From: Rhipidocladum racemiflorum
Taxonomy: Eukaryota; Streptophyta; Magnoliopsida; Poales; Poaceae
Assembly: GCA_036346355.1 (NCBI GenBank)
Contig: CM070577.1
Span: 49,114,309 to 49,178,308, forward strand
DNA: 64,000 bases
Direction of reading: 5' to 3'
Shown here: one piece after another, positions 10,976 to 23,681 of the stretch
How positions within the stretch are numbered: position 1 is the first letter of the stretch
Layout: each line of letters opens with the position of its first letter
Position numbers and translations under genes: made by a program
Notes under the pieces: model-generated
Told to the model about the DNA's origin: nothing
What the model saw: only the letters and a program-made list of their open reading frames with translations
Database searches by the model: none

Positions 10976-13900
10976 CTGGATTCGACCTCGAATCCGAAGG
11001 ACACCAAAAACAACTACCAAGTCCCCAAGGGACAAAAGGCTTCTCAGCCGCAAAGGCTCCATCAACCCAAAACGCTCGAATCCTCACGACAAACATTTCG
11101 CACTTCTATCACAACCAACCTGACTACCACACTCCATCAAACTCAATCATGACACATAATCCCATCTCTTCCAATTGTTTGACCCTTTTCACAAAGAATC
11201 AAAATTAACTAATGTCAGCTACGTACATAGCCTTCATCGACAAAACTTTTCTTTTCTTCCACAAACCACGCTACACTTTCATTCTACCCCCTCCCAGGCA
11301 TAACACACACCCAGGGACAACTAGCTACGACAAAGTTCACGACAGATCACTATATTTCAAATTATCATCACTTTTTAACAATCCAACCATATTCTCAACA
11401 AGGTTTGGACCGACATCACCAACTTCCAACATGACCACCCTTCGAACCACAACCAAAGTTCTACGCCTAGCCCAAGGTAGAGCTGTAAATTATTACCAAA
11501 CCTCAACTAGTTATTTTCCTATGAGGGTCTCGCCCTCACACTTTCTCACTCAAAAACTACCAAACCCATGAGTATAATCCTCCATTATGCTCAACAATTC
11601 CATAGACATTTCTATTCACATCTCAAACGAGAATGCCAACAAAGAGCAACTCCCTTAGTCGGATGAACCACATTCATCAACTCGAACCCAAAACACAACA
11701 AATCACTTGGAACAAAGGTTTGACAACCTCGAAAGATCACTCGATCTTTTTTCCTAAGTCAAGTCGCAAAGGAAAAACTCCAATCTCAAATCAATGCGAT
11801 ACATCTCGTGATCGGGACCACTCAAACAAAAAGAGAGACTCCACACAATTCTTTGTCAGAAATTCTCAACAATCAATGACAACTCGACTCACTTTCACCA
11901 CAGCCAAGCATCTCATAAAAACAACATTGTGGAAGAGAAAACCGATTCTCAAACCAATCGAAAGAATCCACAACCGCCATAATAACTCTCAAGGAAACAA
12001 GGAAACCCAATCCTCTTACAACAAAGCCAAATGCCAGGAACTCTTCACTCTTTCTTTTCATGCTAAAGAGCAATGGAAATCTAGATTCATGACATGAATC
12101 CAAGCTCGAGAGCACACCGGATTAGTCATATTTCCCTATATGACTTACTCACCGACCTGGCTCAACGACTCTTTTATCAATAGACATCTATAAATGATGT
12201 CATGTTTCCTTTTCACCATTCATTCATCATGTACAACGCTATCAAATAGTCATTCACAAGACAACTTCTTCCTCTGCATCACATGATTAAAACTTGGATA
12301 GCATCGATGATTGCGCCAAATCATAAAACTATGAGGGGAACACCATTAATAGGAAAACACCACGTCATACATAACCCGTCGACAATTGAAAGCCAAATTT
12401 GTAAAGCATCGCGTTTTAACCAAAATCAACATTTTGAAAGAGAACATCAATTCTCAAAGAGAAATGGGAGACTCATTTTCCCAAAATGAGAACACTTCAC
12501 CAACCCGAATCACTTATAAACATTCATAAAATCCACCCTTTTGAAACACTCGCAAACACCACATGACCTTTTCCAAATAAATCCAGTTCCAATCAAATAG
12601 ACTTACAAATTAAATCTCAAGAATTTTCAACACAGCCCACTATGTCCATCGGCTTCCTTTTAAGATTTACTCCAAATATGCTTCAGTTCTAACGCGAAGG
12701 AGCGCGATCCACTCAAAGGCTTTTGGGTGCAAAATCAAACTCATAGCATAAACTGAACAACTTAGCCAAAACCAAAGATGGGCACCAACCTCTACGAGTT
12801 TTAGGGAAACTCGAAAATGCAACATAAAGAACACCTTTACCAAAAAAAAACATTTAACCAAGATAGCAAACCACCAACCCAGACCAAAAGGTTTTATACA
12901 CAAGCTCGGCATGAGACTCACCATAACTAGTGTCCCACTATCCTTAACATTTAAGCATTCCATAATCACTATTTACTTATCGAGTAAACCCATCTTAAAT
13001 CAATCCATACTATCTCCTCAAGAACCCCACAAACCAACACATCATAAAACAACGTATTCTATATTTCAAACGTAGTACTTCAACAGATACTTAAGCATGA
13101 TCATCCTATCAATTTTTATACCATAAATACGTCAACATCTTGACAATCAAAACTTATTCCATTAACAAATGACTTCAACATACAAATAGTATCTCCATAA
13201 GACAAAGTCAAAAATTATGATCCTAAGATACACCTTCTTTAGGATACAATTCTATATCATGCTAAAATATCCATGGTTCACTTCATCGCCACATGTTATA
13301 ATAATCTCTATTTTACAATGGCTTCCAAAAAGTAATCCAAACAATTACCACCACTACTAAATCATCAATATCCATAAATAGGCATAATCATAAAAACAAC
13401 TACATTGTTTTTAGTTACACTATCCATATACCATAACAAATTGTCACTACACAACATACTCCAACTATAAAAACAAATTTAATAGGTTAGACCATCCCAA
13501 TGCTTTAGCAATAACATAAACAAAGAAAGCCTATGTCTTCACAATTGACATCGATACTAGCATCGTAGGAACACAACTGCATACTTCCAATTATACTAAT
13601 GGTTTGCGACAATATAAAAGCAACTCTAATCAACTTCCAAATTAAAGTCACTAGTCAACACGATTAAATCTCTCTATTAATCCATTAGATTAGAACATCT
13701 TTAGACAACCAAAGAAAGTTTCTTTAACAATATCGGCAGTCTACATCATCTTAATGTTTTAACTATGCATTAGGGTTTAAAACTTTAAACATATTCGAGG
13801 GTCATAAGCACTTTCAAAGCAAGGCAACAGATTCTAAGCATGTACATTAACATATTTATTCATTCTCATTATAGGGTAATCTGCAACACTAGAAGTTCAT

Positions 13901-15113
13901 TTAATCTTAAGCTAAGCACAAATATTACTTTTAACTGATTCAGCTCACCAATTAACTTAAGAACAAATCATTTCCAATAACCACATTGTTACATACTACA
14001 TGACATGCTAAACAACCATTTTCACTTTTGACAAACAGGATGCAACTCCACTTTTAAGGACAACCACAACTCAAGAACCAGAACGAACACCGATAGATAA
14101 TTTCTCCTTTTCCAGGCAAGGAAGAAAACAAAACTCTAACAGAAATGCAAGAGAGTTCCACTCTCAAGTTCCCAAATTTGCCCACAAAACTCTTCAAGAA
14201 ATCTCAAGATCCATACTTCCAGGAAGGAAGAAGGATGCACTAGGGAAAACAAAATGTTCAACCAAACCTTTTCCGATAAAGTTACAAAACTTAGCTCCAC
14301 CCAACCTAAGGTCGGCACTAGGATAACTTCAACTCTTTTCTCAGATAGGGAGGACAACCACATATGTTTCCTCCCTAAGACAAACCACAATAACCAGCAA
14401 AACCGGGTGTCAAAGCAAAGGCGACTAAAAGGCGCAATCAGAACTCTTCTTCTTCGTTTCCAACCAAGGAAGACCAAAAACCACAAATCGCATACGGAAT
14501 GATCCGCGAAAAAATCCAATACCAAACATTTTTCTTTTAGTTTCCATCAACTAAAACCAAGAAAACCAACCAAAATCAACCGTCAGAACGGTGAAGAACA
14601 TACGAAGGAACCCACCACCAAACTCTTCTATTTGACTCCCGTCAACTACCCGATCTACGACAGAAAGGGTAAGCACTCTTCTCCTACAGGGGTTAATAGT
14701 TCTTCGGTGATGGCGCTAACCGGCCACACCGTCACACTTCACCCTTACAATGAATAAAGAGAGGTGACCAAAACCCTTCGGCACCACAACCTCACTTTAA
14801 CATAATAACATGAACAATTCCATTCAATTCTTTCATAAACATAGCAACATACATAAACAAATGTAGCATTCAACATCAAGGCTTAAATACAACATTTAAG
14901 CGTAAAGCAACGATTCCCATACCCTTTCCTACTGTGCATCCATGTGTGTCAAATTTTAAATTACTTATACCACTTTTGCAAGTTTTAATGTTGCTATCCT
15001 ATAACAAAGTTTTAGTTAAGACCTAAGCCATGTTTCTAAGTTATTCCACATCACATTTTAGTTGTACCCTATAGCATGATACTAAAAATTCACATTCCAA
15101 GGACCTACAGCCC
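10976..15113 (-). other. B2 internal region without coding capacity
   Basis: About 4.1 kb with marked strand bias: the plus strand is rich in A and C and poor in G. Open frames reach only about 155 codons and none shows retrotransposon motifs. The longest (plus 11633-12097; minus 14136-14525) are low-complexity in composition. Possible roles are RNA packaging or dimer signals, but nothing in the sequence proves that. Confidence 0.65.
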
Positions 15114-15127
15114 GCTCTGATACCAAC
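15114..15127 (-). other. B2 primer-binding site
   Basis: The minus strand reads GTTGGTATCAGAGC directly after the LTR end GGGGTGTTACA, matching initiator-Met tRNA. Confidence 0.9.
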
Positions 15128-16713
15128 TGTAACACCCCGGCATTTAATATGCCTGAATGCTACCAAACATAAGCTAAACAACATCTAAATACCACCATTA
15201 AACATAAATTCCAGCAAAGGCGCACATGCTAAAAACCGAGATTTCGGCAGCATCTCCTTTGTTTTAACATGAATTAACACAATATCAATATCATGGCAAG
15301 ATATGTCATAGCACACGACAAATAAAACATCAACATAAATGGATATATCATCAAATTACGCCAATAAAAGCATGCTCAACCACTTCATAAGCTATAACCA
15401 AGCAAATAAGGAATCACAAGCATGCTAAATTAAACCCTACATTAAGTTTATGGCACAACTCTTAATATCATGTCTCCAAGTGATTAATTATGGACTATGA
15501 TGGTGGAGCTACGTGTAGAAGTGTAGCTAGACCCTTTTTCCCGCATGTCGATCTCAAAGTACCTAAAAACAACATAAAACACAAGCGTGAGTTCGAAAAC
15601 TCAGCAAGCATATTGTAATGGACAACAAGATCATTTACAAGACAATAATACCTTACATCACATAAAACATCTCATACTTGAGCACATAACAACATCATCA
15701 TCATTAAATATGTATTGCAATGCAATGCAATGTTATGCTCATATCTCCTTGGAAACTCATACCGGTATGGTTGAGTACACACCCGTCGGTGTGCACCCTC
15801 TCCCCCCTTCCATCCCGAAGATGGAGGGTGCCTACTCCTCGCTTCCACAACCCACGGTAGATGGAATCACGATGTAGGACTTACTCTAATGGCTCTCCGG
15901 ATTAGTCATAACTTTCTCACTGACCTTCCCGGATTAGTTAATGACTTTCTCACCGCCCGGGCCATGTAACATGTCATGCATGCAACTATGCCAATTATCA
16001 TATTTCACATGTACATAAACATATGGCAACTCATCATGACAAATATACACACATGGCATCGAACCATGATAATCATACTCAATATTTCATTGGAAAACAG
16101 CAAGCATGGCAAATGAGCATAGCAAGTGTTCAATCCTTCACCCAATATCAACAAACAACCTACAATCCGCTATACATTACAACACACTTGCCTCAACCGC
16201 GGGCGACGGATTTGTGGGACGTAGAGGGCACTCCCGGTGTCACACCACCTGCACATAGGCATCACACACTCACAATAATGCCCGCAAAACAGTACACAAA
16301 TCCCCATCTAACCCGACATTGCCCACTACTTGCAAACCTAAAAACAGAGGTTCTGTCCCGGCGGGACAGCAGCCTTGCAAAGGCCATAACTTGAGTTCTG
16401 GGACTCCAAATCGATTAAACGAGTACACCATCGCGAAGCTTAGGAAATTTCCTACCTTTTTCTAGTTATACGGAAAGACTGATTCGGACTCTAAAATTGT
16501 TTAATCTACAGATTACTACGATCTGTTCCAATCGCGTCACAGATTTTAACACGCTCGGTAAAACGGCCATAACTTTCAAACGGCTGATCGGATTTTAACG
16601 TGCATTATGTCACAACGCTTCAAAAGGCCCAAAAACGCGAGTAAACCTCAAGCCGTAAGATTTTCTTCTCTAATTTCGCAATTTGTAATGTCACCCCAAA
16701 ACGTAGTGTCACA
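15128..16713 (-). repeat. B2 5' LTR with internal deletion (1586 bp)
   Basis: Near-identical to 8643-10959 by eye except that about 731 bp (counterpart of roughly 10127-10857) are missing. The junction near 16608-16613 (ATGTCACA) joins ATGTC and GTGTCACA, sharing TGTC. The TATA and start region may lie in the deleted part, so this 5' LTR may not drive transcription. Confidence 0.85.
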
Positions 16714-16718
16714 AGTTT
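16714..16718. repeat. B2 target site duplication, right (AGTTT)
   Basis: Second copy of AGTTT, matching 8638-8642. Confidence 0.9.
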
Positions 16719-18121
16719 ATTTGTCTATGATGGTCGTAGGACTTCAGAGCAATGTCATGGTGAGACAGAGGAGACCGGGACTAGGCTAGGAGAGCTAAGG
16801 TCCAAATGGTTAATGTATCACTGAAGATGACTGAGGCCTGATAGTTGCTGCAAGCCGAGAAGACAATTGGACGGTGATGATGCTAGATTAAGATCTACTC
16901 AAACGAAGGAGGATCATTGAATCAATGGTTCGTGAGTTGAGTAGATGTTAAGTTATGGGTATGGTTAAAACCAGTTATGTTGTGGGTTTTGGGTTAGCCC
17001 ATGTATGAGTAAGTGATCAATCTCAGCCCTTGATGAGGTTCCTTATGGATTAATCCAGCGATGGGGATTGCACCTAGTGGAGGAGTGAATCTCAACCCTT
17101 GATGAGGTTTCTTGAGGGCCAATAAAGTCATCCAAGGGTGGAGATTGCTCCTAGGTTGCTATAAAAAGAGGGGTGGGGGGTATGCCTCCACCACCAAGCT
17201 TGTGAGAAGGATTTTGGTTTCCTTGTGCTCCTTTGAGCTTTTCCCACTTGGTTGTGAGGCTTTATAAACATTTCTCTCAATGCAATGCTAGTTATATTTC
17301 CTCTCATGTTCTAAAATTTATTTTAATTCTTGCATTTTTGCTTGGTTCTTTCATGCAACATGAGTTTTGCTTCTACTCCTTCTAATTATAGTAGTTCTAT
17401 TGGATATATGATGTGTAAGGGGTTGAAGAACTAATCTTGATCATGTCCCAACCCAGTAAGGTCCATTAGAACTCATTCTTGCTCAAGTTGCATTCGGAAC
17501 ATCGTGTTCTTGAGTTGAAATTTTGCTTTTTGGTACAGCTTGAACCATTTACATGAAGGGTTGAGACCTTAGGCTTTACATCATATTACTAAGGTCATTT
17601 TCTAGTCATGGTTCAAATTTCATCAAGTTTGGTTGAATAAATCAAAGTTATTGAGGTTTCTTTAAGATCAAGTTTCTAAAATCTCTATTTTTATGCAGTG
17701 TGGATAGAGCTAGATACATCACTCATTTGTTCTTTTTTAATATTACCTTTTTAATAATTATCCTGAGGACCTTATATTACTATGTTTCAAATTTCATCCA
17801 TTTTGGCTGAGTAGATCAAAAGTTATTGATGTTTCTTCACGATAAGTTTCAGAAACCTCTATTTTGTGCATCGTCGATGTTGAGTTAGATAGGTCTCGCA
17901 TTTTGGATTTGTTTCAAGATTAACTTTGGAATCATCACCCTAAGGACCTAATCTTGCTGTGTTTCAAATTTCATCAATTTTGGATGAGTAGGAATAAAGT
18001 TATGAATGTTTCTTGAACGTCAAGTTTGAGATTTCTGCTTATCCGAGTTGCTGAAATTCGTGCTCCATTCATCCTGTTCTTGGTGGTCTTGAACCTAGTT
18101 TTTGCTCCATAGCACTAGTGT
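16719..18121. other. LTR-like non-coding DNA with TATA box and diverged repeats
   Basis: This continues 7589-8637 across the B2 insertion. It has a TATA-like box (17160-17167) and, at about 17590-18040, three diverged copies of a roughly 150-bp unit, each containing TTTCAAATTTCATC followed by TGAGTAG or GAATAAATC. No frame is convincing. It resembles an LTR and its leader but no PBS was found, so the element type is open. Confidence 0.5.
17160..17167 (+). promoter_or_regulatory. Possible TATA box of an old LTR
   Basis: TATAAAAA lies in GCTATAAAAAGAGGGG, followed about 30 bp later by CCACCACCAAGC. The context suits an LTR promoter on plus. There is no supporting transcript data. Confidence 0.4.
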
Positions 18122-18960
18122 TGTAACACCTTGGCACTCTCAGTGCCCTAAATGCTACTACAACACCTTTCTTATGATTAATACAGCCTTTTTAGTAAAA
18201 TTTTGGCATCAACATAATCCTTTTATCCAAATTTCAACTACATTAAAACCAATTTCAGCAACCATACATCCATACTAAAAAACCTTAAACACCAACTAAA
18301 GGTTTCTCAAAAGTAAAGACAATGAGAGTAATAATAACTAATCTAAACTTGTTTGTCTCATGACAAAAACATAAACCACAAGATTAACTAACATGTCATA
18401 GTCGAACGACACCACATTATTTAACAACATCATAACTAATAATCTTCTTACAAGATTGGTTATAGTAAAATTATCCCATGACTGAATATGTATAATTAAT
18501 CCAATGAGTTAGTCAATATAAAAAATTAAACATCATTTTGAGGATAGTGTGGTAACATTTGTCGTGATTATGCTACTACCCCTTCCCTGCATACTGGACT
18601 CATTGTACCTACAACATTAAATAAACAAGTTGAGTCCAAGACTCAGCAAAGTATATCATAGAACAATGTCATAACCATTTAACACATTTTAAACAATAAC
18701 ATAACCCTCTTTCTTATTTAAAATCAGCAAGCACATAAAACAATAATAACATATCCATTTATCAAATTAAGCTCTTTGATCAACTTTGGATGAGTCAACA
18801 ACTCAATGACTTAACCCTTCATCACATTAGTCATCATGCAGCATTAGCAATGCAATGCAATGTAATGCAAGAAGCTTTCATTGATGAAGACATCCCAGTT
18901 ACCCCAACACATACTACACTTCACATGCCATCCAAGGACCAATTACCCGCAACCGTGCGA
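18122..18960 (-). repeat. Decayed B-like LTR
   Basis: It begins TGTAACACCTTGGCACTCTC on plus, like B-family LTR ends. Further in it has the same order of landmarks: a block ending in TACCTA, then CAAGACTCAGCAAAG, then an AATGCAATGCAATG run. Similarity is much weaker than among B1 and B2. The right boundary is not clear and no PBS is visible beside the start. Confidence 0.5.
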
Positions 18961-19209
18961 GGAAACTACAACAAGAGGTGACTTCACTCCATGCTGAAAT
19001 TAATATTACAAATGAGGATAATTTTATACTAGCTAAAAGTTCTACACTCTTGTTGCTTAGGTTTACACATGAAGAAATGGAGGATGCTCAAGCGTGGAGG
19101 AGGTACATGAACAAGGACGATGTGGAAGCTAACATGGATACTGCTCAATCTATGGTGCAACATGAATTGCAACTTCCAAGAGTTGGACGCACCAACCTGT
19201 CACGTTGAG
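18961..19209 (+). other. Short open frame, unrecognised
   Basis: A plus frame of about 76 codons (18978-19208) is rich in acidic residues and ends just before the LTR-like region of element H. It could be the last part of a decayed retrotransposon polyprotein. I see no diagnostic motif. Confidence 0.25.
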
Positions 19210-19431
19210 GTGGTCATAACGCATATGGTTGGAAAGATAATTGAGTTTACTTTCCAATGCAACAAACGGAAGGTCATTTGGACTTCCCAGTAAGGAGTAA
19301 TGACCATTGTACTGAAGACCGCACAGGCTGTTAAATGCTGCGCGAGAACCTGAGATGACTTCTCCTTATCCAAGAAAACATTCATTAGCTTCTATTTGCT
19401 TTCACACATAAACTAGGAGGTATGTTCCTAG

Positions 19432-19439
19432 TATAAATA
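19432..19439 (+). promoter_or_regulatory. Possible TATA box of element H
   Basis: TATAAATA in AGTATAAATACCCATG, about 1.2 kb upstream of the gag start, in the LTR-like region. Confidence 0.4.
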
Positions 19440-19512
19440 CCCATGTACTCTACCTATTTGAGGCACTTTTGGATATTCAGAATATAGACCCTTTGTTCAG
19501 CTGTGTGCTAAC

Positions 19513-19517
<5 letters not shown>

Positions 19518-19548
<31 letters not shown>
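19518..19548. repeat. (GA)n microsatellite
   Basis: About 15 GA units inside the LTR-like region of element H. Not coding. Confidence 0.9.
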
Positions 19549-19550
<2 letters not shown>

Positions 19551-20662
19551 ACCCCTTTGCTCTTGTGGTTTCCTTGCGGGGATTGCAGAAGGCGCCGCTT
19601 CATCGGCACCCAATCTGTGCCCCTGCTCCTTTGAGTCAGGTTGTGTGGCTTGGTTCTTAATAGTGTGGTTGAGCGAATACTCGATTCAGGTTGCCGTATC
19701 AAGATGGTGGTTGGCTTCGAAGTATTTTCATTAGGTTGCACTAGTTATCTTGGCTACTTGCAGCTAGTTATCTTGTTCTTATCAAGGCGGTGGTAGGATT
19801 CTTTACCCTTAGCTACATATATTTGTGTTCGTCCTATCCACTAAAAAGCCCCCAGAAATATATATATTAGAGTTTTTGTTCTTATTGATGGTCATATTTT
19901 CCTTCGCGTACCTTTTGAGCCGTCTATATCTCTATATCTTTTGTTTCCACATCTGAAAATCAGAAAATAAATAATATTAGCCACATGTTCCTTTGTGAAA
20001 ACCTTTGTTTACCTAAGCTCTAGCTTCTGGTTGTGCTGAGATTATATGTTTGAGTTGTGCAAGTGTTATATCTGTTAATTGCTTTCAGTTTATAAAAAAA
20101 GAGAGAAAAGAGAGCACTACAAAAAAAACAAGAGAATAAAAGAGTTGAGAATAGAAGTTAAAAGGCAGATCGTGTTGCTTGCATGCACAAGTGTTGAAAC
20201 TCACAAAGGATTGTGCCACCAGATCGCTATCCTTTTTGGTGCAATTTTTGCTAGGCATATCTCATCAAACATCCATTCCTAGTATAATCCTTGCTTGCAT
20301 CAAATATGAATTCTTTCTTTGCGTGTGAGTTGCTCAAGATACAACATTCATATCCTTGTGATCAGTGCTAGACATTGAATTTCTAGTTTAGATTGTTACT
20401 TAGAATTACAATATCTGAAATTCAGATTGCTAGTTGTTCATCATACCCTACCAAGCTCCACAACGAAACCATCATAGAATGGAACGCTGGTTGTGTATTC
20501 GCCTAACCATCACTTTCTTGATACTGCCGCACACTTTACTTCTGTAATCTGCAGGAAACCATCAGAGCTTTGGTTGGTAAGAGAAGGTGAGATTGAGTGA
20601 TACACATAAGTAAATTTTTCTATATATACTTGCTGCTCGTGGTCACAAACCTTGTAGAAACA

Positions 20663-22385
20663 ATGGCCGATGAACCCGAGAATCATGATTGTATCACAAG
20701 GGCACAATTCGATGAGCTAAGGTAGAGAATGGAGGAGAGGCAAGAAAGAATGGCCCAAGATCTTCAAGCTCTTATTGCTCAACTTCGAGACCAAAGGTCG
20801 AGGTGCTATTAACCAAGATGAAGAAGTAGATGAAAATGGTGATGAAAATGAAGATGCACATGCAAGACAGCCACGAGTACGAAGAAACCAAGCTGCTGGC
20901 CGTGCTGCGAGACCACGTCTTGGTCGTAGGAATGGAGAAGCTTTTGGTCATGGAAGAGGAAGAGGTCGAGGACAGCGAAATGAGAACACTGTTGAAATTG
21001 AAGATGAGTCAGAGGAAGATGCCCCTTATCAGCCCCAAAATGATGGCAATCATTGTCGAGGCCATAATCGATGTGATCGGGTAGAGGAAGAGAGGTCTGG
21101 CAAGTGGAAATTCACCATGCTAAAGTTTGATGGTGGATCTGATCCTGAAGCTTATCTCACATGGGAGCTAAAGGTTGATAAGATTTGTGACTTGCATAAT
21201 TATTCTGAAGAGAAGAAGATGGCAATGGCTGCTCTTGAATTTGATGATTATGCTCTAATCTGGTGGGAGCAAGTCCTGAGTGACCGAGAAGATGCTAGGC
21301 ATGGTGTTGTTGCATCATGGGCAGAAATGAAAACAGAAATGCGAGCAAGATTTGTTCCTAAGCATTATCGTCGTGATCTCTTTAACAAGTTGCACAATTT
21401 GACCAAAGGGAACTTCTCAGTTGACGAGTATTATAAAGAGATGGAGAAGGCCATGATAAGAGCCAATGTATATGAAGATGAGGAGCAAACTATTGCGTGT
21501 TTCATGAATACGCTGCACCGCAACATTTTAGCAAATTGTTGAATTTCAGCCCTACCGCACACTTGTTGATTTGGTGCATCAAGCGATCAAGGCCGAGCGT
21601 CAATTGCAGCAAGATTACAAGTCAAGCAAGCACAGTTCCTTCAGCACAACGATGACAACAAGTGGTAACAAGTTTACCCAAAATATGGTAGAAGGTCGAG
21701 ACACTACAAGCACAGGTGTTGGTACACGATCGAAGACTGAAGGAAATTTCAGCAACAAAACAAAAACTACCCCAAGAGCAGCAAAACCCACTTCATCGGG
21801 AACCACTTCAGTTGTTTCTACTACTCGAAGTAGCCAAATTCAGTGCTAGAAGTGTGGAGGCCGTGGTCATGTTATCAAGAGTGCCCAAACAACCGTGTGG
21901 TACTTGTTAATGACCTCGGGGAGTATGATTCAGCAAGTGAAGAAGAGCAACAAGAAAATGATGGAGAAACATTTTGTGAAATTGAGAGAGGTGCTGCTCT
22001 TGTAGTCACTCAAAATTTGAGTGTACAACTGAAAGAAGCTGAGAATGGACAGTGCCATAATCTGTTCCAAACCCGAGCAAAGGTGAAAGACAAAGTATGT
22101 AAGGTGATCATTGATGGTGGAAGTTGCCATAACCTTGCTAGCAAAGAGATGGTCAAAAAGCTTGGGTTGATGTTGCTGCAACATCCTCATCCATATCATG
22201 TGCAATGGCTGAATGACTCTGGAGATATCAAGATCTCACAAAGAATTAGAGTTCCATTCAAAATTGGTGAATATGTTGACACTGTGGAGTGTGATGTGGT
22301 ACATATGACAGTGTATCACTTGTTGCTCGAAAGGCCATGGCAATATGATCGTTCCTCCCAACATTGTGGCCACACAAACAATTAA
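20663..22385 (+). pseudogene. gag-pro: Element H gag and protease, broken
   Basis: A Ty3/gypsy gag begins with ATG at 20663. It meets an in-frame TAG at 20723-20725, a frameshift near 20795, and then runs open to 21542. Gag landmarks are PKFDGG-like LKFDGGSDPEAYLTWELKVD (about 21121-21180), ALIWWEQVLSDRE and MRARFVPKHYRRDL. A frameshift near 21535 separates it from FQPYRTLVDLVHQAIKAERQ. The zinc knuckle has a TAG (21847-21849) within its first C-x2-C and a two-base deletion before its last cysteine. The protease follows with IIDGGSCHNL (about 22110) and the flap region to 22385. The RT is missing: similarity ends near 22500. The element is a fragment and not functional. Confidence 0.8.
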
Positions 22386-22499
22386 ACCATCAAGTGGAAG
22401 GGAAAGGACCTGGTGCTTAAACCAATGACACCTCAGCAAATTATGGCTAAGAATTTGCAAAAGAGTGCTGAAGTGAAGGTGGATAGTGAGAGTGACAAG

Positions 22500-23377
22500 C
22501 TGAAAAAAATTTGAGTGCCCTCCACAAATCGGTGTCCATTTAGGACAATATTTTAGTGCATACAAAATTAAAATTTAGTGAAACTAGTTTCTCAAATCTT
22601 ATAAAATTATGAATGACTGTTCTATCATAGTATTTGAATTTGGGCTCTGTATAAATTACATTTCCTACTTAAGATGACTTGTAGTAGGTGAGATATGGCA
22701 ATAGCTAGAAGTACATGAGACTTGCACGAAGTGTAAGGAGAGTGTTCTTGTCTGAGTCAGATTAAAGACAAAACATGGTGTCTGCTAAACCCATGATATT
22801 CAATGTAACCATAAGTGTTAATATGGGGTAGCCTTAACCAACTAAGTTACTTAGGTATAGCTTTGTGCATTGGAAGGCTAGAGTAATACAGGCTTTTTGA
22901 GACAGATTGCTCGTAAGGGTGTCCATATAGAGGTGTGGGTTCAATACATACCAATACAACAATATATGTCTTGCTATGTGGAAAGTGGGTACACGACAGG
23001 GATGGAATGTAGTGAGTACATAGTGCACAAATATCTTTCACCACCATAGCAAGGGTTTGTCATCACCGGACTGGTGGAAAGATAGGTCTAAGTGATGTAA
23101 CGGTTAATGTCATGATCTTTTGGCCACACGCCAAAAGAAGTGGGAAAATAGATGTGCACCTCTGCGGAGTGTAAAACTTTTCAAAAAACCATTCCCGCAA
23201 TCATGAGAAACTTGGTGCGCCAACACTAGTTAGAAAATTTATGTTTTTATAAAAGGGATTGAATTGAAAATATTTGAAATGTTGTTTCAGATATTATGTC
23301 ATGAGATGGCAAGGGAAGATTCATTTTGAAATGTAATAACTAATGAGCATATGCCGTTATATGGCAACTTGCAATTT
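22500..23377 (+). repeat. Decayed LTR fragment
   Basis: AT-rich, no genes. It contains CCTCTGCGGAGTGTAAAAC (about 23160), a motif shared with the solo LTR near 49496 and, in reverse, with 4030 and 45500. This suggests a plus-oriented, heavily decayed LTR of the A/solo-LTR type. Ends were not found. Confidence 0.4.
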
Positions 23378-23555
23378 TCTTCGTGTTGCATTATTCATGG
23401 CGGATATAGCGGCCAGAGATCTGAGTTCCTTTCAAACAGATCAAAAGACCATGTGTATGTATTGTACGTGACTGTTCTAGTTGCTGCATGGGATACTTAG
23501 TGTGTCTTAATAATGGAAGCGTGTCTTAGAGGTGTGTCTTAATAATGAGATGTCA
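23378..23555. repeat. Host tandem duplication, copy 1 (left part)
   Basis: This matches 44242-44405 closely (for example AGCGGCC-AGAGATCTGAGTTCC and CAGATCAAAAGACCATGTGT). Copy 1 is split by element D and continues at 44132-44210. Function unknown. Confidence 0.8.
23553..23555. repeat. Element D target site duplication, left (TCA)
   Basis: TCA precedes CACTACTATAG and recurs at 44132-44134 after the right end. The intact second host copy has a single TCA at the same place (44403-44405). Confidence 0.8.
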
Positions 23556-23681
23556 CACTACTATAGATAAGCTCATCTGTTAGCTTCTCGTTAGCTTCAA
23601 CGAGCCAAAGAACGTTCCGATCGGAGTTACAAGTCAAAAATTATGACCATTTTACGGGCACGAGGCGTAGACTATTTGTGT

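Larger units (their letters stand above)
8643..16713 (-). mobile_element. Element B2: complete non-coding LTR retrotransposon
   Basis: An 8.07-kb element with two LTRs (8643-10959 and 15128-16713), a PBS (15114-15127), a polypurine tract (10960-10975 as pyrimidines on plus) and a perfect 5-bp duplication AGTTT. The 4.17-kb internal region has no frame resembling gag, protease, RT, RNase H or integrase on either strand, so it looks like a LARD-type non-autonomous element needing proteins in trans. The leader next to its PBS resembles that of coding element C (after 31812), which suggests a related source of proteins. The two LTRs differ by a 731-bp deletion in the right one. Confidence 0.85.
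19210..20640 (+). repeat. Probable 5' LTR and leader of element H
   Basis: This stretch lies upstream of a plus-strand gag and has a TATA box (19432-19439), a (GA)n run (19518-19548) and the sequence CATCGGCACCCAATC, typical of LTR U5 regions. LTR ends were not resolved and no matching second LTR or PBS was found. The LTR assignment is inferred from position. Confidence 0.4.

Noticed and set aside
11633..12097. 154-codon frame in the B2 interior as gag
   Set aside because: Composition is Lys/Asn/Thr/Gln-rich and skew-driven. It is on the strand opposite to the element and has no gag motif.
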